DNA of 64,000 nucleotides from Paralvinella palmiformis (taxonomy: Eukaryota; Annelida; Polychaeta; Terebellida; Alvinellidae), in the NCBI GenBank assembly GCA_025642065.1, contig JAODUP010001308.1, forward strand, positions 1 through 64,000. The letters run 5' to 3'. Positions 52,401 through 61,400 of this stretch are shown here, piece after piece; within the stretch, counting starts at the first letter, position 1; each line of letters opens with the position of its first letter. The notes under the pieces were generated by a model, which ran no database searches, was not told where the DNA came from, and worked only from the letters and a program-made list of their open reading frames with translations. The position numbers and the translations under genes are program-made.

Positions 52401-55400
52401 TGGTTCTGATACTGTTGGTTCTTGTGTCTGGCCCATCACGAATGATGTAACTGGTTCTATTACTGTTGGTTCTTGTGTCTGGCACATCACCAATGATGTA
52501 ACTGGTTCTATTACTGTTGGTTCTTGTGTCTGGCCCATCACCAATGATGTAACTGGTTCTATTACTGTTGGTTCTTGTGTCTGGCCCATCACCAATGATG
52601 TAACTGGTTCTGATACTGTTGGTTCTTGTGTCTGGCTCATCACCAATGATGTAACTGGTTCTATTACTGTTGGTTCTTGTGTCTGGCCCATCACCAATGA
52701 TGTAACTGGTTCTATTACTGTTGGTTCTTGTGTCTGGCCCATCACCAATGATGTAACTGGTTCTATTACTGTTGGTTCTTGTGTCTGGCACATCGCCAAT
52801 GGTGTAACCGGTTCTGATACTGTTGGTTCTTGTGTCTGGCTCATCACCAATGATGTAACTGGTTCTATTACTGTTGGTTCTTGTGTCTGGCCCATCACCA
52901 ATGATGTAACTGGTTCTATTACTGTTGGTTCTTGTGTCTGGCACATCGCCAATGGTGTAACCGGTTCTGATACTGTTGGTTCTTGTGTCTGGCCCATCAC
53001 CAATGATGTAACTGGTTCTGATACTGTTGGTTCTTGTGTCTGGCCCATCACCAATGATGTAACTGGTTCTGATACTGTTGGTTCTTGTGTCTGGCTCATC
53101 ACCAATGATGGAACCTGTTCCATTACTATTGGTTGCTGGAACTGGTCTATCAACAGCAATTCACTGGGTTCTATTATTGCAACTTCATTGAATGCAGCTG
53201 AGTCCATACCTAATGATTTCTGCCTCTGGTCCATCACAAGTGATGGAGATTGTTCTGTTCCAGATGACCAAGCAGTCCTTGACCTTATTGACAGGTTCAG
53301 ACTGAGTGAGCCCCCCTCACTACAAGCTCTGTCACTCCAGGTCAGATTATCCTCTTCTTCTGTCGTGACTTGGTCTCGTCCTGTACTGTACATACTATAA
53401 CAACCTGAGTCCCTGTGTGGACTAGTCGGTGAGCCCACTGGACTGACATCAGTCCCCAACATAGCAGAGATGTTCTCCGACTTGTGGACTCTTTTTTCTA
53501 CGTTGACTTGTTTCATTTCGCCATCTTCAGTCATGTACTGAACCGTGATGAATTCTCGGCATGGATCAACGATAACATGTGGAAATTTTGGCCTGTCTGG
53601 ATGTTTATCAACAGCGACTGATGTTGATTTCTCACTGAAATCAAATTGCGCTTCTTTCTCATCTGAAGACAATCCTGATGCTGGAATCCTCATTCCATCA
53701 TCTTGTGCGGGTTCAGCAAACTTCTGTAACCGTGACCTCTCATCAGAACAAACTACGTCTGTCATAGAATTTGTGTCACATTTCTCTTCTGAACTAACTT
53801 GTTTGGGAATTTCACCTTCTGATCCCTGACATACTAGAACTCCATCTAATGTCATGGACTTTGAGTCTCCCAAAACATCACAAGTGTGAACCATTTGTTG
53901 TTCCGGTTTTAATGAAGATCCCGGTAAAGTGATTAAATCAATAAATCCAGTATCTGATACGTTGTTTATGTTTCTTTTCTTTAAATCTTGTCCAGGAACT
54001 GTACTCATATCTACAGGAACTGTACTCATATCTACAGGAACTGTACTCATATCTACAGGAACTGCTACTCATATCTACAGGAACTGTACTCATATCTACA
54101 GGAACTGTACTCATATCTACAGGAACTGTACTCATATCTACAGGAACTGTACTCATATCTACACCGACATCTGTTATTTCAGTACTTTTGTACTCTGTTT
54201 GATCCGACAGCTCTACAGAAGGACCAGAAGAACTCACTGTTGTGTCAACTGAGGAAAGTTTCATATTCTGTTCACCATCAAATTGATAATTATCATGTGA
54301 TTGTTCTAATAAATCCAAGATATGTTGATCTGATTGTATATTTCTGACTTCAGATGATGACGATATTTGTTCTAGACATGCTACAACATCAACAGATGGT
54401 TCTAACCGCGTGTCACTGATTGGTTGTACTGTTAGCGTATTTTCAATAGCCCAGACATCAGAACTTCTCATATTTGAAGTAGATGTATTAAGTATGGGCT
54501 TATCTTCCAAATTTAACCTTAATGAACCAGCTCCAGCCTGGATATCTAATACATCTATTTTGGATTGATCTATGTTTTCTGGATTTACATTTTCCTCAGC
54601 TTTCTCAATGACTGTGCAATCCTGAAGTCCAACAGAATGAGTGACGTTGGTCTTGTGATATGTACCATCAATCTGTGGTGTACTATTAGAGGTGGGTAAA
54701 GCCAAGTTGGTCACTGATGTCAAACTGGCTGATTCTACTGTAGCCATTATTCCATCAATGTTGGCAAGTTGTATCTGTTTATTACCTTGATCCGAATCAT
54801 CTAATTCAGGTAAAGATTTCACTGATATATCTGTTTCAGAAGCAATATCATACTTACTATCAGTTACACCAACATCCTTAAGTTCACCTTCTTCTTGTTC
54901 TGATGTCTTATAATGTTTAGGAAGAATTCCATCCTCTAATATCTCCCCCATGTCTGATGTTGAATCATCTTTCTGAACCTCAACATCAACAGACGTTTTG
55001 ACATCTTCAGAAAGTGAGTCATCGTTATCTTCTGACAGGTCATACTTTGTCACTTTATTGTCACTTTCATCCTTTGTCACTTTACTGTCACTAGCCACAG
55101 TAATATGACTCATCTTGCTCGGTGTTGTGTCATCAATCTCTATATTCTCCAGCAGATTACACTCAAGTGAGTCAGATTCGAAGGACTGGTGGCTCTGTCT
55201 GGAAAGCTGATCCAGACCTACATCTGATTTACTTATCTGACTGCGATCTGTCCTCGTTTCAAGACTGTCACTGCTAATATGGCTGCCATAAGATGCCTGT
55301 TCAACTGTCACGATGGCCAAATCAACAACAGGCACAGATTGTTTACATGAAACTTCATCTGTCATATGACTGAGTGATACAGAACTGTTTACAGATGATT

Positions 55401-58400
55401 CCTGCATGTTTGGTTCAGACTGATGTGACCCATCTGGTGATCCAAGACATCTGATGACGTTAGATATCTGAGATTCACCATGATCCAGGTATGGTTGATC
55501 TGTTGCTGGGAATGTGCCTTGTATAGTGAGATCCAGATGATTCGATGACTTCAGGTTCCCAACATGGGAGCCTTGTCGAAATGTGATGGAGATCTGAGGA
55601 GGTGTAATGTTGTCATCGGACAAAGTCGATGTTGGATCTTGCTCCATCTGATGAGGTAAAGCCTGAGATGATGATGACTCTGATGATTGCTGCCTGACTG
55701 CTGTGGAATGATGATGCATTGCTGGCTGTGATGATGGTGATGATGATGATAATGATGATGATAAGGGTGACTGCCACGAATCAATGGATGTTATTTTTAG
55801 TCTGGAGTTAGGTTTTTCTGTCTGAGTGATTTGGTCCGGTCTCAATGTGGAATGCTCACCATAAGTGGCTCCCTCTAATGTTACCATGGTTACATCATCA
55901 GAAACGAGACACGATGGAGATAATCTATCTTCTTTATTTGACAGTTTTCTGTTAGCCACCAAAGAGAATTGTTTATTTTCACCTCCACTAACAATTGATA
56001 CATTGATATAAGTATCTTCATTTTCCTGCACCACAGATGAGGTATACCAAATGTCGACAGCCGTTTGAGTGAACTGGGTGAGTTTTTTCTGGAATGGCAT
56101 AATGTCTTGTGATGTTGCCGGAGATACTGAGGCACCATCAGCAACAGCCCGACCACCCTTCCACATACATTCCCGTGCACCATCCAACTTCACGCCTGAT
56201 GCTTTGACCATCTGTTCCAACTCCATCCTGTGAGCGAGAGCGATATTTCTTCCGCTATCCTTTTCCGACAAAGAATCCACATCTGTTGGACCTTCCAGCA
56301 GATGTTCCATTACCTCTGCATCTGGGCCTTGGGATGTGAGTAACTCTTGTGAACATTCCTCAGGTATTCGTTCATCCGATGACAGATGTGAACCAATGGA
56401 GGAGGAGCCCTCCTCACTTGATGCGTACTCCTCTGAGCTCAATCCGAACAATGATCTGTTGTCAAGATGCTTTTTCCGCCTTCTACGAGATCCAGAATTT
56501 GGACGTGAAGTCTTTGAAGGACCTAGAACATTGAAAGCAGCATATTCTCAAATAAACAGGCAATTATTGATCTTTTATCAAACTAACTAGAATTAAAACA
56601 CTATGCATGAGCAGCTGCTCATTTTATTTAAGGTAGAGTTGTTTGATTTAAATCATTTAATTTAAATCCTGATTTAAATTACTGGACTTTTTTTGTTTTA
56701 AATCCTCTAGTTAAATTTTTTAAATAATTTTTTTATGTTTTATTAAATTTTATTGATTATTGTATTTATTTTTACTGATTATTTTATAATCATACATTTA
56801 TCAATTAATTTGCGGTACAAAAAAGTATATGTTATTTAAAATTAATTATTACTGATGCTGTATAATTATTTCTATAATAGAATTACAATTAGATTTTAAC
56901 ACTATGTCATTGTCAGACTAATCACTGACAATTCCCCTAAATCTATAGTTAGGATGATCTTGGGAGATCAACACAATACATTATTTCTATGAATTTAGGG
57001 GATCATTAAGTTATTGTTAAGTTTTTGTTGTTTAGCTAGGATGAGTATATAGGTCAGCATTCACATAGATTCACTACTGATAGTTATCTCATGCTGAAAA
57101 GATCAAACAAAACCTGACTCTGCAACATTTGAGACTATAGTATTGTGTAATTTACAGGTGGTGTGTGGTTATACTTTGATGAGACTAAAGTTGTGAAGAA
57201 AGCAATACTTGGGGCAACGTCCAAGAAATGTGGCAAAGAAATTAAGGGACTTGGCACCAGAATTAAAGTCCTGATTTAAGGAGAAAAAATGAACTTCTAA
57301 TGAATTCAGAAAAACATCCTTTTCATCTTCAACAGGCTATAAAAAAGATATCGCTTCAAACCAGGGCCAGAAAATATGTTTTCAATTCAGTTGCCCCCCC
57401 CCGGGCAAGTAGATCAAAAATGCACTTGCTCAAACAAATTTTCACCTGATCCCAAATTATCATTTGCTATATTTCACCTGACTACATAAAAACATGTATT
57501 TGTAATAAAAATCGATTGTTTGATAAGAAATGTTTATTCAGTGAAGCCCAATGCTGCTTTGCTGAGTTACCCGTAGTCATTTTCACTCTCACTATATAAA
57601 TAAAATTTCTAATTATCAAGAACGCATAGCCAGTAAACTGCAATGAATACAGCTTTTAATCGGTGACACTATTTAAATAGGCAGTGTGTCGTCTTAAGCC
57701 AAGATTCCATATACAGAGTAGAGTCTATGCGTTATGCGAATCCGACAAAAAATGGAAAACATAAACGTATGAGCATGATTCGACATATGCGAATGCCTAT
57801 GTGATTTCTGAATGCGACAAAATGGACCACTCCAAGTAGCGATTGATGCGAATTGGACGGTTGAATTTTTTTTTTACCAGCGGCGTCATAACATTCTGGA
57901 TTCACCGTCTGATTTGAGTGTCCAGGCAGGCTTTCCCAAGAAAAATAGGTCACAAAGTGAGAGGGGTGTCCAAAACAAAAAGGATACCTCAATGTCACAT
58001 ACGCTACTACAAAGTCACATACCATGTATATGGAATCTCGGTCTGTGAATCCGACAAAAAATGGAAAACATGTAAACGTACAAGAGTGATTCTATAGATC
58101 TATATGTGACTGCATATGCGACAAAACAGACAGTTGAATACAGAATTTTACGATCTGGTCATAAAATTCTGGTCATTCAATCATCTGATTCGAGTGTTCA
58201 GGCAGGCTTTCCCAAGAAAAATAGGTAAGAAGGTGAGAGGGGTGTCAGCAACACATGTATACTGCAATATCACATATGCATACTGCGTATGTGGAATATC
58301 GGCTTTAGGCATAGCTGGCACTCACAGGCAGCTTTGCATCACGCATTATAAGTATAGGAAAGCAGCAGGAAAAAATGATTATTTTAATCGGTTTGCTCAT

Positions 58401-61400
58401 CAGGCATGCGCATACACATATTTGGCAAATTTTTGTCTCAAAGGGGTATTTCCCCAAGCGGGCAAATGATCAGCAATCAGCATTAGCCCATATTCAAAAT
58501 ATACTTGTCTCGGGCATCTGGGCAACCAATTTTTCCAGCCCTGGTCCAAACAGCTAATTACTTGTGGCAGAGTTAATGAATGAATACAAGAGGGTTGTTG
58601 GTGCAACTGAACCTAGAAACTTGAGGTTTATAGTCTGCAACTTCCACACAATGTTATAGTGACTCGTGAAAATGACTAACTTGGACTGATTAAATTATTC
58701 TGCTTTATAATGAATTAGATATAAAGGTACATTCTTAAAAAGCTATGGTATCACATATCATACACGACATATTACACACAAGATATGACAAACTATTTGT
58801 GTATAAGATAAACATCACATAATTGTAAACAATACTGGATATAGGGATCAATAATCAAAAATTATTTTCTTTATATTAGTTTTAAACTGACTAACAAATG
58901 TACTTATCAGCAAACCTACTAACAAATGTACTTATCAGCAAACCTACTAACAAATGTACTTATCAGCAAACTGACTAACAAATGTACTTATCAGCAAACT
59001 GACTAACAAATGTACTTATCAGCAAACTGACTAACAAATGTACTTATCAGCAAACTGACTAACAAATGTACTTATCAGCAAACTGACTAACAAATGTACT
59101 TATCAGCAAACTGACTAACAAATGTACTTATCAGCAAACTGACTAACAAATGTACTTATCAGCAAACTGACTAACAAATGTACTTATCAGCAAACTGACT
59201 AACAAATGTACTTATCAGCAAACTGACTAACAAATGTACTTATCAGCAAACTGACTAACAAATGTACTTATCAGCAAACTGACTAACAAATGTACTTATC
59301 AGCTAATTGACTAACAAATGTACTTATCAGCAAACTGACTAACAAATGTACTTATCAGCAAACTGACTAACAAATGTACTTATCAGCTAATTGACTAACA
59401 AATGTACTTATCAGCTAATTGACTAACAAATGTACTTATCAGCAAAATGACTAACAAATGTACTTATCAGCAAACTGACTAACAAATGTACTTATCAGCA
59501 AACTGACTAACAAATGTACTTATCAGCAAACTGACTAACAAATGTACTTATCAGCAAACTGACTAACAAATGTACTTATCAGCTAATTGACTAACAAATG
59601 TACTTATCAGCAAACTGACTAACAAATGTACTTATCAGCAAACTGACTAACAAATGTACTTATCAGCAAACTGACTAACAAATGTACTTATCAGCAAACT
59701 GACTAACAAATGTACTTATCAGCAAACTGACTAACAAATGTACTTATCAGCAAATTGACTAACAAATGTACTTATCAGCAAACTGACTAACAAATGTACT
59801 TATCAGCTAATTGACTAACAAATGTACTTATCAGCAAACTGACTAACAAATGTACTTATCAGCAAACTGACTAACAAATGTACTTATCAGCAAACTGACT
59901 AACAAATGTACTTATCAGCAAATTGACTAACAAATGTACTTATCAGCAAATTGACTAACAAATGTACTTATCAGCAAACTGACTAACAAATGTACTTATC
60001 AGCAAACTGACTAACAAATGTACTTATCAGCTAATTGACTAACAAATGTACTTATCAGCAAATTGACTAACAAATGTACTTATCAGCAAACTGACTAACA
60101 AATGTACTTATCAGCAAACTGACTAACAAATGTACTTATCAGCAAACTGACTAACAAATGTACTTATCAGCAAACTGACTAACAAATGTACTTATCAGCA
60201 AACTGACTAACAAATGTACTTATCAGCTAATTGACTAACAAATGTACTTATCAGCAAACTGACTAACAAATGTACTTATCAGCTAATTGACTAACAAATG
60301 TACTTATCAGCAAACTGACTAACAAATGTACTTATCAGCTAATTGACTAACAAATGTACTTATCAGCTAATTGCATTAAAAACTTCTTCTTAAAGTAAAA
60401 GTAAAATAATTAGAAAATAAATATTTACAGTCAGATGAGTGACCTAAAAAGTGTGTACATATTTGGTCATATACTGTTTGTAAACAATGCACATGACCTA
60501 ATTATTATTATTATTATTATTATTATTATCAAACTGCCATAGCTAATACAAGAAATCAATTCAAATTTCATAATTCTGATGAGGTCTATTAATGTTAGGA
60601 GAAGGGTTCATAATGATACGTAAGTGTGATGATATTTGATGCTCATAGAGGAAAAGATATAACGTACAGATTCTTTTTAATCTGCTAACAGTTATATTAA
60701 TCATAATAACTAACAATCAACTTGTATTCTGTTTTTTTGATATTTTTACAATTAATAACTGGCCTGTGATTGGACATTTTCTCACACAACATGATCCATG
60801 AGTAACTAAAAATTGGTTCTGCAAAATAATGTTACTCAGTGGATCCAGAGATCCAATAGATAATGTGAGATGATAAAATAAAAGTAGAAACAACTAAATT
60901 AAACTAATTAATTATACTTATATGATGATCATCTCTTGATCAGAGACTTACTTGACATTAAGGAATCATCCGACATAATGATGTCAGATTCTGTACCAGG
61001 ACCGAGTCGTGTCTTTGCATCTCTCCGTTTCTTTTTTGTCCGTTTCTGAGCAGTTCTCGGTGAAATCTGGGGCCCTGGACTTCTGTGGAAATTCATGAAT
61101 ATATTTGTTGAGTATACAAATACACATGCACACACACACACACATACACACACACATATATATACACACACACACACACACAAACTTTGCTTCACATTAA
61201 TAATAGTCTTCAGATCAGGTGTGGATCAATTATCTGATTGAAGTTATAGATCTCAGCTAGTATTATTCATATTTGCTGATGAGTTAATTGTTATTAAGAT
61301 TACTCCAGATAAAACATATTTGGTGAATGTACAGAACCATCAAATACAGATCAACATATTGATTATATTTATAATTGTATTGTTTAATGGGAGTTAATAA

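Noticed and set aside
52159..52944. Second minus frame (PDTRTNSNRTSYIIGDG repeats) as a separate gene
   Set aside because: It is an alternative frame of the 51 bp repeat; the other frame continues into non-repeat coding sequence on both sides.
53997..54168. Programmed ribosomal frameshift to explain the frame change
   Set aside because: No slippery heptamer or downstream structure is seen; an extra base in one repeat unit explains it directly.
58883..60373. CRISPR-like regular 28 bp repeat array
   Set aside because: The units are directly adjacent with no unique spacers, and the setting is a eukaryotic intron.
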